A stretch of DNA of 64,000 bases from Loktanella atrilutea (GTDB lineage: Bacteria; Pseudomonadota; Alphaproteobacteria; Rhodobacterales; Rhodobacteraceae), in contig NZ_FQUE01000006.1 in NCBI RefSeq assembly GCF_900128995.1, positions 124,001-188,000 of the forward strand, read 5' to 3'. Shown one piece after another: positions 1 through 9,640 of the stretch (position 1 is its first letter; each line of letters starts with the position of its first letter). The position numbers were made by a program, and so were the translations under genes. The notes beneath the pieces are model-generated. The model searched no databases. It was not told the DNA's origin and saw nothing but the letters and a program-made list of their open reading frames with translations.

Positions 1-1
1 C

Positions 2-907
2 TTCGGTCACGAGGCTGCGGGCCATGTGTCCGCCGTCGGGGCAGGCATCCGCGGTGTCGCCGTCGGCGATCCTGTCGTCGTGACCCTGATCCGCGCCTGC
101 GGCACCTGCCCCACCTGCGGCAGCGGCAGGCCGGTGCTGTGCGCGGCACCGCCGCAGCACGACGGCCCGCTGACGACGCTGGACGGCGGGCCCATCGTGC
201 AGGCGATGGACAGCGGCGCCTTCGCAGAGCGTGTGGTCGTGGACCAGAGCCAGGTGGTGAAGCTGCCGGCGGACATGGACCTCGCCGCCGCGGCGCTGTT
301 GGCCTGCGGCGTCATCACGGGCGTCGGTGCCGTGGTCAATGCCGCCGGGCTGCGCGCGGGTCAGGATGTCGTGGTGATCGGGGCCGGCGGCGTCGGCCTG
401 AACGCGATTCAGGGCGCCCGGATCGCCGGCGCCCGCCGCATCGTCGCCGTCGACATGACAGAGGACAAGCTGGCCATCGCCCGCGACTTCGGCGCCACCG
501 ACGGCGTGCTTGCGACGGACGAAAAGCCGTGGCGCGCCGCCAAGAAGGCGCTCGGCAAGGGGGCCGACGTCGTCATCGTCACCGTCGGCGCGATCCCCGC
601 CTATGACACGGCGCCGCAATACCTCGCGATGGGTGGCAGGCTCATCATGGTGGGCATGCCGCATTCCGGGGCCACATCCAGCTACGAGCCGGTGATGATC
701 GCCGCCACCGGTCAGGGCATGATCGGGTCGAAGATGGGCGACGTCGTCATCGCCCGCGATATCCCCTGGCTCGTCGATCTTTACCGTCAGGACCGGCTGA
801 AGCTCGACGAATTGATCAGTCGGACATGGTCGCTGGACCAGATCAACGATGCGATCGCCGACACCCGCACCGGTGCCGCGAAGCGCAACGTCATCCTCTT
901 CGACTGA
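2..907 (+). CDS. Zinc-dependent alcohol dehydrogenase (MDR family), 5' end missing
   Basis: The reading frame is already open at base 2 and begins FGHEAAGHVSAVG, the catalytic-zinc GHE motif of medium-chain dehydrogenases, so the true start lies upstream of the window. The structural-zinc cysteine cluster follows as CGTCPTCGSGRPVLC, then a Rossmann motif GAGGVG. It should oxidise an alcohol, or reduce an aldehyde, with NAD(P). The particular substrate cannot be read from the sequence. The gene ends with TGA and is followed by a convergent cupin gene about 130 bases away. Confidence 0.9.
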   Translation, partial: FGHEAAGHVSAVGAGIRGVAVGDPVVVTLIRACGTCPTCGSGRPVLCAAPPQHDGPLTTLDGGPIVQAMDSGAFAERVVVDQSQVVKLPADMDLAAAALLACGVITGVGAVVNAAGLRAGQDVVVIGAGGVGLNAIQGARIAGARRIVAVDMTEDKLAIARDFGATDGVLATDEKPWRAAKKALGKGADVVIVTVGAIPAYDTAPQYLAMGGRLIMVGMPHSGATSSYEPVMIAATGQGMIGSKMGDVVIARDIPWLVDLYRQDRLKLDELISRTWSLDQINDAIADTRTGAAKRNVILFD

Positions 908-1036
908 ACCGCCCGGCCCCCGATGGGAACGGATCGCACCGACGCGCCGCGTTCCGCATTTACCTGGTCAGTAAACGCCTGCCGAAGGCTCCGTCATCAC
1001 TACGACACTGGTCGCCCGACCCGTCGCATGGCGGTG

Positions 1037-1432
1037 CTATCCGGCGTAGTCCGCATCCGTCACGGGGTCGCCCCAGGTAACGGCGCTGCCGTCCACCGCC
1101 TCGTGGATCGCGATATGAGTCATCGCGCTGTCGGGGGCGGCGCCGTGCCAGTGCCGTTCATCGGGATCGAAGCGCACCACGTCGCCCGCGTGGATCGCCG
1201 TCACGGGTCCGCCGTCGCGCTGCACGCGGCCCTCGCCCGCCGTGACGATCAGCACCTGTCCCAGCGGATGGGTATGCCAGTGGGTGCGGGCGCCGGGCTG
1301 GAACGTAACCTCGGCACCGGCAGCCCGTGACGGTGCCTCGTCGTGGAACAGCGGCGACATCGTGACAGCGCCGGTAAACCACGCAGGGTCGGCGGTCTTG
1401 ATGGGCAAATCGGCATGCGGCGTGATCTTCAT
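1037..1432 (-). CDS. Cupin-domain protein
   Basis: This is a small single-domain beta-barrel protein of about 131 residues. The metal-binding cupin motif 1 appears as HWHTHPLGQVLIV and motif 2 as GDVVRFDPDERHWHG. The His-rich pattern resembles the cupins often found beside carboxymuconolactone decarboxylase or quinone-related genes. The start MKITPHAD was chosen over an ATG six codons upstream because homologous cupins normally begin near this point. No partner gene is adjacent, so the substrate is unknown. It lies between a convergent dehydrogenase and the terminator of katG. Confidence 0.85.
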   Translation of the reverse strand: MKITPHADLPIKTADPAWFTGAVTMSPLFHDEAPSRAAGAEVTFQPGARTHWHTHPLGQVLIVTAGEGRVQRDGGPVTAIHAGDVVRFDPDERHWHGAAPDSAMTHIAIHEAVDGSAVTWGDPVTDADYAG

Positions 1433-1544
1433 GGTCCTGTCCCTTCGCAACGTCCAGCATCATCGGCACCGCAGCAGCGGATTGTAAACCCTGCGCAGGA
1501 TCGGATTCGCAGGATCAAAGCCCCGCCAGCACGCGGGGCGCATG

Positions 1545-1572
1545 AAAAAACCGGCCCCGCGGGGCCGGTTTT
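1545..1572. terminator. Rho-independent terminator of katG
   Basis: A perfect GC-rich inverted repeat (CCGGCCCC-GC-GGGGCCGG) is flanked by six A on the left and four T on the right. Read on the minus strand it becomes a stem followed by six T, 18 bases past the katG stop codon. It could also act weakly for plus-strand transcripts. Confidence 0.85.
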
Positions 1573-1589
1573 CCTGTCACGCCACCTTA

Positions 1590-3881
1590 TCAGCAGACGG
1601 CGACGGCCTTCGCGCGCTCTGCCGGCACATCGAACCGGTCGAGCATCATCACCTTGTGCCACGCCTTCACGAAGTCCTTGACCAGACGGGCGTGACCGTC
1701 GTCGGCGGCATAGACTTCGGCCACCTGACGCAGCTGCGCGTTGGCGCCGAAGACCAGATCGCAGCGGGTCGCGGTATAGCGCGACTCACCGCCCTCGCGC
1801 GTCACGAGGGCGAACGTCATCTCGTCCTCCCCCTGCGGTTCCCACGTGTAGTCCATGCTGCACAACGTCTTGAAGAAATCGTTGGTCAACACGCCGGGGC
1901 GGTCGGTGAAGACGCCGGCAGAGGCGCCGTCGTAGTTTCCGGCCAGCACCTTCAGGCCCCCCGTGATGGCGGTCCACTCCGGGGCGGTCAGGCCCAGCAG
2001 ATGCGCCTTGTCAAGAAACAGGTGCTCCGGCGCCACGTGATAGCCGACGGACTCGTTGATGTAGTTGCGGAAACCGTCGACGACAGGCTGCAGCCAGTTC
2101 ACCTGTTCCACGTCCGTCAGCTCCTGTGTGGTGTCCATGCGGCCACCGACGAACGGCACGGTCACCTCGACACCCGCGTCACGCGCGGCCTTCTCGACAC
2201 CGGCGCAACCCGCCAGCACGATCAGGTCGGCCATGGACACGCGACCGAAGTCCGCCTTTACGCCCTCCAGCACGTCCAGCACACGGCCCAGACGGTCGGG
2301 ATTGTTGACCTCCCAGCTGCGCTGCGGCTCCAGCCGCAGGCGGGCGCCGTTGGCGCCGCCACGGTTGTCGGACTTGCGGAAGGTGGACGCGGAGGCCCAG
2401 GCGGTCGACACCAGTTCCTGCACCGAAAGCCCGGTGGCAAGGATACGGTCCTTCAGGGTGGCGACATCGGCGTCCGACAGGCTGTAGCCGTCGTTGCGCG
2501 GGATCGGATCCTGCCACAGGAACTCTTCCGCAGGCACTTCCTTGCCGAGATAGCGGACCTTCGGCCCCATGTCGCGGTGCACAAGCTTGTACCACGCCTT
2601 GCTGAACGCCTCGGTAAAGTAGTCGAAGTCGTTCAGGAACTTCTCGCAGACCTCCCGGTATTTCGGATCGACCTTCAGGGCGATGTCAGAGGTCATCATC
2701 ATCAGGTCGTTCATCTGTCCGGGCACGTGCGCGTCCGGCGTCTTGGGCGCGTTCGGATCGATCGGCGTCCACTGCGTCGCGCCGGCGGGCGATGTCGTCT
2801 GCTGCCATTCGAACTTGAACAGGTTGGTCAGGTAGTCATTGTCCCACGTCGTCGGGTTCGGCGTCCACGACCCCTCGATACCGTTGGTCATCGTGTCGGC
2901 CCCGTTGCCGTTGCCACGCGGGTTGTGCCAGCCAAAGCCCATCGCCGCCATCGGCGCGCCTTCGGGCGCACTGCCGATCTGATCCGCCGGCGTCATGCCG
3001 TGGGACTTGCCGAAGGCGTGGCCACCGGCGATCAGGGCAACGGTTTCCTCGTCGTTCATCGCCATGCGAGAGAAGGTCTCGCGGATGTCGCGGGCGCTGT
3101 CCATCGGCACGCCGTTGCCGTTCGGACCTTCGGGATCGACGTAGATCAGCGACTGGTTGGTCGCAGCAAGGGGGTTCTCGAGGTCGTAATACTCTTCCTT
3201 CACGTCACCCTTCCAACGGATGCCGCGGTTGACCATCTGGTCGGGGTGACCTTCCAGCTGCTGGGCAGGCGCCTCTGACGGACGCTTGCCGTTCCAGCCT
3301 TCCGGACCCCAGTAGGTCGCCTTGTCGGCTTCCCATGCGTCGATGCGGCCGCCGGCGAACCCGAATGTCGGAAAGTTCATGATCTCGAGCGCGCAGTTCC
3401 CGGTCAGGACCATCAGGTCGGCCCAGCTGATCTTGGACCCGTACTTCATCTTGATCGGTGCCAGAAGGCGTCGCGACTTGTCGGTATTGCCGTTGTCCCA
3501 CCAGCTGTTGATCGGCGCGAAACGCTGCATGCCCTGCGCAGCGCCGCCGCGACCGTCAGCGATCCGGTAGGTCCCGGCCGAGTGCCAGGCCATCCGCACC
3601 ATCTGCGGGCCGTAGTTGTGATAGTCGGAGGGCCACCATTCGACCGAGGTGGTCAGGAATTCCTTGATGTCCGCCTTGATCGCATCGAGGTCGAGTTCGA
3701 GGAACCGCGACGCGTAGTCCTCGTCCTTCAGCGGATTGGCGAAGGGCGGGTCCTGATGCAGCAGATCGACCTTCAGACGGTTCGGCCACCAATGGTCCAG
3801 TTGCGGTTCGGACCCCAGGGCGCCGCCGATGCGGGTGCCGCGGAAGGGACATGCGCCCTGTGTTGCTGCATGATCTTTCAT
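1590..3881 (-). CDS. katG: Catalase-peroxidase KatG
   Basis: This is a bifunctional haem catalase-peroxidase of 763 residues that removes hydrogen peroxide. The N-terminal half holds the distal pocket Arg96-Trp99-His100 ([12 protein letters not shown]) and the proximal haem ligand His288 in [10 protein letters not shown]. The residues that form the family-specific Trp-Tyr-Met crosslink are present as Trp99, Tyr247 (SLIYVDPEG) and Met273 (FSRMAMND), so catalase activity is expected. The second, haem-free half is full length. The C-terminus carries a short tail ending AKAVAVC. An AGGA ribosome site precedes the ATG by about 9 bases. The upstream 220 bases hold no gene, and no OxyR gene is seen nearby. 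A strong terminator follows the stop. Confidence 0.98.
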   Translation of the reverse strand: MKDHAATQGACPFRGTRIGGALGSEPQLDHWWPNRLKVDLLHQDPPFANPLKDEDYASRFLELDLDAIKADIKEFLTTSVEWWPSDYHNYGPQMVRMAWHSAGTYRIADGRGGAAQGMQRFAPINSWWDNGNTDKSRRLLAPIKMKYGSKISWADLMVLTGNCALEIMNFPTFGFAGGRIDAWEADKATYWGPEGWNGKRPSEAPAQQLEGHPDQMVNRGIRWKGDVKEEYYDLENPLAATNQSLIYVDPEGPNGNGVPMDSARDIRETFSRMAMNDEETVALIAGGHAFGKSHGMTPADQIGSAPEGAPMAAMGFGWHNPRGNGNGADTMTNGIEGSWTPNPTTWDNDYLTNLFKFEWQQTTSPAGATQWTPIDPNAPKTPDAHVPGQMNDLMMMTSDIALKVDPKYREVCEKFLNDFDYFTEAFSKAWYKLVHRDMGPKVRYLGKEVPAEEFLWQDPIPRNDGYSLSDADVATLKDRILATGLSVQELVSTAWASASTFRKSDNRGGANGARLRLEPQRSWEVNNPDRLGRVLDVLEGVKADFGRVSMADLIVLAGCAGVEKAARDAGVEVTVPFVGGRMDTTQELTDVEQVNWLQPVVDGFRNYINESVGYHVAPEHLFLDKAHLLGLTAPEWTAITGGLKVLAGNYDGASAGVFTDRPGVLTNDFFKTLCSMDYTWEPQGEDEMTFALVTREGGESRYTATRCDLVFGANAQLRQVAEVYAADDGHARLVKDFVKAWHKVMMLDRFDVPAERAKAVAVC

Positions 3882-4100
3882 GATGTCGCTTTCCTGATCT
3901 CTGTTTAGCTTTCGGGTCGGACCCTACTGCACCCGCTTTAGCCGGATCGCCGGAAAACGTAACCCGGCAAAGCGTCGCGGCAGTTGACGATCCCGCTAAC
4001 CCATCGTGCGATCCGATGCCATCGCGCGGGCGCCAATGCCCTGCCGGCGCGACACAATGTCCGACGGTCGGTCCTGCCGCGAGGCCCGGTTCCGGACCGC

Positions 4101-5573
4101 CTACGAAGCCAATGTGCGAGAGGCCTCGATCCGCAGGACGGGTCCGTCCTGCATTGCGCGGCGCAGCCGGCGCGACAGGGTATCGACCGCCAGTGTCAGC
4201 AGGACCGAAACCACCAGCAATGCCACCACCCGGTCCATTCTCAGGGTCTGCACATTGCTCTGGATGTAGAAGCCGAGGGTTCCGATGCCCAGCAGGCCCA
4301 TGATCGCGCTGTCGCGCAGAATGATCTCCCACCGATACAGGCACAGCGCCCAGAACGAGGCTGTCAGGCGCGGCAACAGGTCCCATGCCCAGAGCGTCAG
4401 GCCACGCGGCGCGTCGGGACGCTGCGGCAGGCCCCGCGCCTCTCTGCCCAGCAAATGGGCGATGATGGCGCCGTTATGCAGCCCGAGCGCCAGTGCCGCA
4501 GGCAGCATCGAAGGCCCGAGGATCTGCAGCAGCACGAAAGCCAGCATGTAGTCCGGGATGGATCGCAGAACGACCAGCACGGCATGTCCTACCAGCGCCC
4601 CTGCCCGGCCCACCACGCCCGGCACGATGGCCGGAAAGGCCAGCGCGGCCAGCACGGCCGCCCCGGCTAGGGCAATCTGTGACAGGATTAGCGTCGCGAC
4701 GGATCCGGGCAGCGCCTGCGCGACGAAGACCTTGTCCAGCCAGCCACCCCAGTCCGCCCCGCTGCGCAGGGGGGCCGGCACGATGTCCGCCAGAAAGCGG
4801 AGCACCGCGCCATCCCCCATCGGCGGCACGACGATGGTCATCAGTGCCGCGACAGAGGCGAGCAGAAAGACTGGCGCCAACCGCCAGATCATCCAGATCC
4901 GCAATGGCAGGATCAGTGCAAGGAATAGTGCCAGCACCGCCACGGCCTGTCCGTACTGCGCCTGCTTGAAGGCCGTCTCGAGCTGGAACCCCAGCGTGGG
5001 GAGGCCGATGAAGCCCAGCACTGCGGACGAACGCAGCCCGCATTCCAGCCGGTAGAGCGTATACGTCCGCATCTGCGGCAGGGCCTGCGGCAGGCGCACC
5101 CACAGCAATTGGGTCAGCCGCGGGACGGCCCGCGGCAATCGCGCGGCGGCTAGTGCGTCATCAAGGTATTCGGAGAAGACCTTGGCGAAGATCCCGGCAT
5201 AGGGCAGCCCGATCGCCAGCACCCCGGTCAGCGGCGACAGGCCGGTCACGCTGAACAGCAGCAGCGCCCAGAACAGTTCGTGCACCGCACGCAGGCAGAT
5301 GCAGGCGAGACGGACCGGCGTCGCGCCGTAGAACGGCGCCATCAGCAGGCCCGTCACGGCGCCAAGCGCCACGCCGCAGAACGCGAATGCCACGGTCAGC
5401 GCCGCGGCCCCGAGCATGCCGGCGGGATCGCTGAAATCCGGATGCAGCAAGCCGTGTCCGATGGCCGCCAGCGTCATCCAGGGGTCGGGCCGCGTGGCCT
5501 GCAGGTCCGCAAGCCACAGCGCCGCCACTGTCGCCAGCGCGAAGCCGGCCAGCACGTCGCGGCGGCGGATCAT
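4101..5573 (-). CDS. PhnE-like ABC transporter permease, two permease domains in one chain
   Basis: This 490-residue inner-membrane protein contains two consecutive permease units of about 245 residues. The N-terminal unit carries VRLPQALPQMRTYTLYRLEC-type and GFIGLPTLGFQLE motifs. The C-terminal unit repeats the pattern with DLLPRLTASFWALCLYRWE and LLGIGTLGFYIQS. Usual PhnE proteins are single units near 260-290 residues that dimerise, so this is a tandem fusion. Its ATG overlaps the stop of the upstream ATPase by four bases (ATGA), giving an operon in the order binding protein, ATPase, permease. The substrate is an oxyanion of the phosphonate, phosphite or possibly selenate type. Confidence 0.88.
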   Translation of the reverse strand: MIRRRDVLAGFALATVAALWLADLQATRPDPWMTLAAIGHGLLHPDFSDPAGMLGAAALTVAFAFCGVALGAVTGLLMAPFYGATPVRLACICLRAVHELFWALLLFSVTGLSPLTGVLAIGLPYAGIFAKVFSEYLDDALAAARLPRAVPRLTQLLWVRLPQALPQMRTYTLYRLECGLRSSAVLGFIGLPTLGFQLETAFKQAQYGQAVAVLALFLALILPLRIWMIWRLAPVFLLASVAALMTIVVPPMGDGAVLRFLADIVPAPLRSGADWGGWLDKVFVAQALPGSVATLILSQIALAGAAVLAALAFPAIVPGVVGRAGALVGHAVLVVLRSIPDYMLAFVLLQILGPSMLPAALALGLHNGAIIAHLLGREARGLPQRPDAPRGLTLWAWDLLPRLTASFWALCLYRWEIILRDSAIMGLLGIGTLGFYIQSNVQTLRMDRVVALLVVSVLLTLAVDTLSRRLRRAMQDGPVLRIEASRTLAS

Positions 5574-6229
5574 CGGTAAAGCGCCAGCAGATCGGCCTCG
5601 GTAAGCTCTGTCGCGGGCGCGTCGATGGCGATGCCACCCGCCCGCAGGCCGACGATCCGTGTGGCGACGCGCAGCGCCTGATCCACATCGTGCAGCGCAA
5701 GGATGGACGTCGCGAACCGCCCGCCCAGGTGGTCCAGCAGGGCCGCGCCCTGCGCCGGGTCCAGCGCTGTCACAGGCTCGTCGCCCAGCACGACCTCTCC
5801 ACCGCGCAGCAGGGCCCGGGCCAGCGCCACCCGCTGCCGCTGGCCGCCGGACAGTCGGGACACCCGGTGGCGCCCCATGCCCGCCAAGCCGACGACATCG
5901 AGGATGCCCTCGACCCGCGACCTTTCAGACCGGCGCGGCCACAGCAGGCAGCGCAGGTTGCCCGCGGTGCCGTGGTCGTCCAGCACGCCCATCCAGACGT
6001 TGTGGAAGACCGACAGACTTCCGACCAGCCCGTGGTCTTGCGGCACCAGCGCGGTGCGCTTGGTCAGCCGGTCGTGCAGGGTGGCCAGCAGCGTGCTTTT
6101 GCCGACACCGCTGCGTCCCAGAAGCACGATGCGCTCGCCGGGCGCGACCTGCAGGGTCACCCCCCGCAGCACCGCCTGCCCGCCCCAGCCCAGCGTCTGG
6201 TCCGTCAGCGCGACAAGCGGTGCCGTCAT
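5570..6229 (-). CDS. PhnC-like ABC transporter ATP-binding protein
   Basis: This 219-residue nucleotide-binding subunit powers the adjacent permease. Walker A reads GRSGVGKST, the signature is LSGGQRQRVALARALL and Walker B is VVLGDEPVTALDP. It is somewhat shorter than typical PhnC. Its ATG overlaps the stop of the binding-protein gene as TGATG, and its own stop overlaps the permease start, which suggests translational coupling of all three genes. Confidence 0.9.
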   Translation of the reverse strand: MTAPLVALTDQTLGWGGQAVLRGVTLQVAPGERIVLLGRSGVGKSTLLATLHDRLTKRTALVPQDHGLVGSLSVFHNVWMGVLDDHGTAGNLRCLLWPRRSERSRVEGILDVVGLAGMGRHRVSRLSGGQRQRVALARALLRGGEVVLGDEPVTALDPAQGAALLDHLGGRFATSILALHDVDQALRVATRIVGLRAGGIAIDAPATELTEADLLALYR

Positions 6230-7077
6230 CAGTCGATCAGGTCCAGCGCCTGCGCCGTGTCCACGATGGGCTGGTAAAGCGCGTCATCGGCGGGAATGAA
6301 GGCACTGCGCGGGAAAGAGGCCAGCAGGTCCGGATCGTCCATGCCGATCAGCGCCGCCTGCACCTTTTCGGCAAAGCCTTCGCCAAAGCGGTCATCGACG
6401 TCGCCGCGGATCGTCCAGTTGTAATCTGGATAGGGCGGCGTCTGCCAGATCACGGTGGTGGCCGCGGCCTCGGGCGCACCGTCGGCGACGGCGGTGTCGT
6501 AGACCGAATAGTTCAGTGCACCGACTTCGTAGGCGCCGGAAGCGACCAGCCGCAGGGTCTGCCCGTGATCGCCGGAAAATCCGACAGCACTGAACAGGTC
6601 GGACGGTGCCTTGCCAGTCTTCTCTCGGATCCAGTATTCCGGCATCAGGCGACCGGAGGTCGATGTCTCTGCCCCGAAGGTAAAGGAGCGTCCCGCCAGA
6701 TCGGGAAATGCCGTGCCTTCGGTCAGGCCCGTGTCATTGTTGGCGATGAAATAGGTGACGAAGGTCTCGTCCTCTGCCCCCTGCGCGATGGCATGAGAAT
6801 CCGGCACCGCGATGCGCGCCTGCACGCCGGACAGACCGCCGAACCAGCCCAGCTGGATCTGGTCGTTGGCAAAGGCGGTGACGGCGGCGGCATAGCTTTT
6901 CACCGGGACGTACTGCACGTCGACGTCGAGTGTTTCTGACAGATAGTCCGCCACCGCGCCGAAACGTTCGACCAGCCGCGATTCGTCGTCATCGGGAATG
7001 GCCGAGAAATAAAGCGTCTGGGCTGCGGCGGACTGGCCCGCCGTGATCGCAAGCAGGCATGCGAGATATTTACGCAT
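6229..7077 (-). CDS. PhnD/selenate-type ABC transporter substrate-binding protein
   Basis: This is a periplasmic binding protein of 282 residues with signal peptide MRKYLACLLAITAGQSAAAQ. The mature part belongs to the PhnD superfamily. Motifs include LYFSAIPDDDE, YVPVKSYAAAVTAFANDQI and WFGGLSGVQAR, with TSTSGRLMPEYW in the middle. The FSAIPD start and GGLSGVQAR stretch recall the group annotated as putative selenate binding proteins rather than classical phosphonate PhnD; this is from memory of the family and is not proven. It is the first gene of the three-gene operon. No C-P lyase, phosphonatase or selenophosphate synthase gene is in the window. Confidence 0.85.
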   Translation of the reverse strand: MRKYLACLLAITAGQSAAAQTLYFSAIPDDDESRLVERFGAVADYLSETLDVDVQYVPVKSYAAAVTAFANDQIQLGWFGGLSGVQARIAVPDSHAIAQGAEDETFVTYFIANNDTGLTEGTAFPDLAGRSFTFGAETSTSGRLMPEYWIREKTGKAPSDLFSAVGFSGDHGQTLRLVASGAYEVGALNYSVYDTAVADGAPEAAATTVIWQTPPYPDYNWTIRGDVDDRFGEGFAEKVQAALIGMDDPDLLASFPRSAFIPADDALYQPIVDTAQALDLID

Positions 7078-7249
7078 CTTCAGAAACTCCTGATATTTTT
7101 CGCCATCGGCTTAGCGCAAGGCCGTGCCCGTGACCATGCCTTCCGCGCCGATTCCGGACACGCGGACGACCTCGAGGCGGCACCCGGCAGGGCCTTGGGC
7201 CGCAGGGGGGCATTGCACCGCAATTTTCGACCGGGTATCAGACCCTACC

Positions 7250-7326
7250 GGTCCCGTAGCTCAACCGGATAGAGCACCTGACTTCTAATCAGGATGTTGG
7301 GGGTTCGAGTCCTCCCGGGATCGCCA
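7250..7326 (+). tRNA. tRNA-Arg (anticodon TCT)
   Basis: A full 77-base cloverleaf can be drawn. The acceptor arm GGTCCCG pairs with CGGGATC, the anticodon stem CCTGA pairs with TCAGG around loop CTTCTAA, and the T arm contains GGTTCGAGTCC. The anticodon TCT at 7284-7286 decodes AGA. The CCA end is encoded (7324-7326). It lies between the transporter operon and a PPC-domain gene. Confidence 0.97.
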
Positions 7327-7345
7327 ACATTGTATGCCCGAGACG

Positions 7346-7765
7346 TCACACCGGTGCGATGGTCAACTCGTCATAGCCGGACAGGGCGCAGGGCCTGCGG
7401 GCGAAGTGCAGGCCGGGCAGGACGGCGACGACGAGTTCGGCGGTGGTGTAGACAACGCTGCCAGACGCCATCAGATGGCCGCCGCGCACCTGTCCGTGTT
7501 CATCCGCCACGCTCAGGTGCAGATGCTGGTGCGCTGCATCCATGGTGCCTGTCAGCGACAGGATCTCGAACCGCCCGCGAAGGCGCGTCGCCTCGGGGCG
7601 GTCGGCGAACCGCAGGTCGACCTGCGTCAGGCTGCCGACGCAACTGACGACCGCCATGGCCGTGGCCGCGCTTTCAGCAAAGATGTTTCGCAGGCCTTCG
7701 ATCAGGTTCGCGCCGGGCTTCAGGCGGACCGCCATGAAACGGCCATCGGAGGCGTGCCAGTTCAT
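7346..7765 (-). CDS. PPC-domain (DUF296) protein
   Basis: This 139-residue protein is a single PPC/DUF296 domain, the fold found in AT-hook plant proteins and as stand-alone bacterial proteins. Supporting features are the N-terminal RLKPGANLIEGL, the central VVSCVGSLTQVDLRFA, and the HLHLSVADEHGQVRGGHL motif with conserved His residues. Bacterial members are probably metal-binding trimers of unknown role. The stop lies just after the 3' end of the tRNA gene, on the opposite strand. The modA gene lies upstream in the same orientation 39 bases away, so co-transcription is possible. Confidence 0.85.
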   Translation of the reverse strand: MNWHASDGRFMAVRLKPGANLIEGLRNIFAESAATAMAVVSCVGSLTQVDLRFADRPEATRLRGRFEILSLTGTMDAAHQHLHLSVADEHGQVRGGHLMASGSVVYTTAELVVAVLPGLHFARRPCALSGYDELTIAPV

Positions 7766-7804
7766 GTCAGACCATCCTTCTTTTACCCTGCCGCGCCGGC
7801 GGTA

Positions 7805-8617
7805 TCAGTTGCGGCCCGCCGTTTTGCTGGTCAGCACCGTAAAACCCTGCTGCAGGAAGACGTCGCGCGCCGCGTCGCCCCGCAGGTAGGTCAAGAAGTC
7901 GGCGGCAAGCGAACTGTCACCTGTCGTCAATGCTGCGGCCGGGTAGACGATCGCCGGGTGGGACGTCTCGGGAAAGGTGCCGACGACGCTGACCCGATCC
8001 TCTGCCACCGCATCGGTGGCGTAGACGATGCCGAACGGCGCCTCACCAGCCGCGACGTAGGCAAGGGCCGCACGCACGTTGCTGGCCTGCGCGACATGTG
8101 GCGCGACGGCGTCCCAGACCCCGAGGCCGGTCAACGCCGCCTTGCCATAGATGCCGGCCGGCACGGCATCCACCATCGCCATCGCAAGGCGATCCTCGCC
8201 CAGCAAACCCGCCAGATCGAATCCCGGTGCGATGTCGACCGGTGCCGCGTCCCGGTCATGCGCGATCAGCACGAGGCGGTTGCCCAGAAGATCGAACCGC
8301 GAGCCCGAGACCACGAGGCCATCGGCTTCGAGCAAGTCCATCCACTCCGGGTTGGCGGAGACGAAGACGTCGGCGGGCGCACCCTGCTGGATCTGCCGCG
8401 CGAGTTCCGAGCTTCCGCCCAGCGACACGGCGGCGGTAAGACCCGTGGCCGCGGTCCAGTCGGCGGCAATGGTATCCATCGCGGTCTTCAGACTGGCGGC
8501 GGCAAAGACCGTGATGTCGTCCGCCGCGGCACGGACGGTCGTTGCCGCCATGACGCAAGCCATAATCAGCGCTAGACGGGTCGCGGCGGCGGGACCGAAC
8601 GAACGAAACGACGGCAT
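7805..8617 (-). CDS. modA: Molybdate ABC transporter substrate-binding protein ModA
   Basis: This periplasmic molybdate-binding protein has about 270 residues. The start at MPSFRSFG was chosen because it is preceded by an AGGA site and gives a clean signal peptide ending near TTVRAAADD; a longer frame begins 40 codons upstream but reads as Arg-rich noise. The mature part shows the ModA motifs ITVFAAASLKTAMDTI, SLGGSSELARQIQQGAPADVF and VSANPEWMDLL. It is not next to its transporter partners: modB and modC are about 38 kb away in the same window. No ModE-like regulator is seen. Confidence 0.95.
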   Translation of the reverse strand: MPSFRSFGPAAATRLALIMACVMAATTVRAAADDITVFAAASLKTAMDTIAADWTAATGLTAAVSLGGSSELARQIQQGAPADVFVSANPEWMDLLEADGLVVSGSRFDLLGNRLVLIAHDRDAAPVDIAPGFDLAGLLGEDRLAMAMVDAVPAGIYGKAALTGLGVWDAVAPHVAQASNVRAALAYVAAGEAPFGIVYATDAVAEDRVSVVGTFPETSHPAIVYPAAALTTGDSSLAADFLTYLRGDAARDVFLQQGFTVLTSKTAGRN

Positions 8618-8752
8618 GGCAAAGTCCTGATGAGTCTTCTTGATCTGGCAAGGATCGCGCGGCCCGTGCCTGCGGTGCAAGTGCCGATTCTGGCGGACGT
8701 CGCACGCAGGCAGGTTTTGCCGTGCTCTGCGCCTCACCAGTCCCTCAGTCGC

Positions 8753-9640
8753 TCAGCTCCGATCTGGCGGAACCTGTCCGGCAAAGGCTTCCGCGATCTC
8801 GCCCGCCGTGGTCAGCCAGACGCGGTCGCGATGCCGCGCAATATGCCTCAGCGCACGCCGCAGCTGGCGCAGGCGGAACGGCTGGCCGACGATATAGGGA
8901 TGCAGCGCGATTCCGAAGACCAGCGATTGGCCTTCACTCTGGTCCAGCAGTTCGTCGAAGTTGTCGATGATCATGTCGGCGAATTCCGCGGCCCCGGTCT
9001 TGCGTCCGACGATCGCAGGGATGTCGTTGATCTCCTGCCCGTAGGGCATTGCCAGCAGAGGGCCGGACCGGGTGCGCATCCAGACGGGCTGGTCGTCCAT
9101 GCACCAGTTCATCGTGTAGCTGTAGCCCGCCTCCACCAGCAGGTCCGGCGTAACCTCCGTTTCCGCGATCCAGGGACTTAGCCAGCCCTTGGGCCGCATG
9201 CCGGCTCCGGCGGCGATCTTCGCGGTCGCCTCCGCGATCATCGCGGCCTCCTCGCCTTCGGACATGTCGCTCTGACTTTCGGAATTGGTCCGCCCGTGTC
9301 CCGCGATCTCGTCCCCCCGTGCGTGGTGTGCGGCCATGAGGTCTGGCGCATAGTCGTACATCGCGCTGTTGGGCAGGACCGTGGCCGGCAGGTCCAGCGC
9401 ATCCAGCAGGTCGATCAACCGCCACGCGCCGACCCGATTGCCGTAGTCGCGCCATCCGTAGTTCAACACGTCGGGCGGTGGCTCGGCATGGCCGATCTGC
9501 GCGCCCCGGCCCTCGCCGAAGGCGAAATGTTCGAAGTTCACGCCCAGATAGACCGCCAGCCTCCGGCCCTCTGGCCATAGAAAGGCGGGCCGGTCCGTCA
9601 CGGCGCTGTAGTCGTATCGGTCGTGCGACGCGAGGGTCAT
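8753..9640 (-). CDS. Polysaccharide deacetylase family protein (PuuE/allantoinase-like)
   Basis: This 295-residue NodB-like (beta/alpha)7 enzyme has no signal peptide, so it is cytoplasmic. Motifs include VLPNSAMYDYAP, IAGHGRTNSESQ and GWLSPWIAETEVTPDLL. The absence of a secretion signal and the N-terminal RRLAVYLGVNFEHF fit the PuuE group (cofactor-free allantoinase and related amide hydrolases) better than cell-wall deacetylases. It is transcribed divergently from the betaine demethylase operon, with 257 bases between the starts. This raises the possibility of a nitrogenous-compound substrate, which is inference only. Confidence 0.8.
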   Translation of the reverse strand: MTLASHDRYDYSAVTDRPAFLWPEGRRLAVYLGVNFEHFAFGEGRGAQIGHAEPPPDVLNYGWRDYGNRVGAWRLIDLLDALDLPATVLPNSAMYDYAPDLMAAHHARGDEIAGHGRTNSESQSDMSEGEEAAMIAEATAKIAAGAGMRPKGWLSPWIAETEVTPDLLVEAGYSYTMNWCMDDQPVWMRTRSGPLLAMPYGQEINDIPAIVGRKTGAAEFADMIIDNFDELLDQSEGQSLVFGIALHPYIVGQPFRLRQLRRALRHIARHRDRVWLTTAGEIAEAFAGQVPPDRS

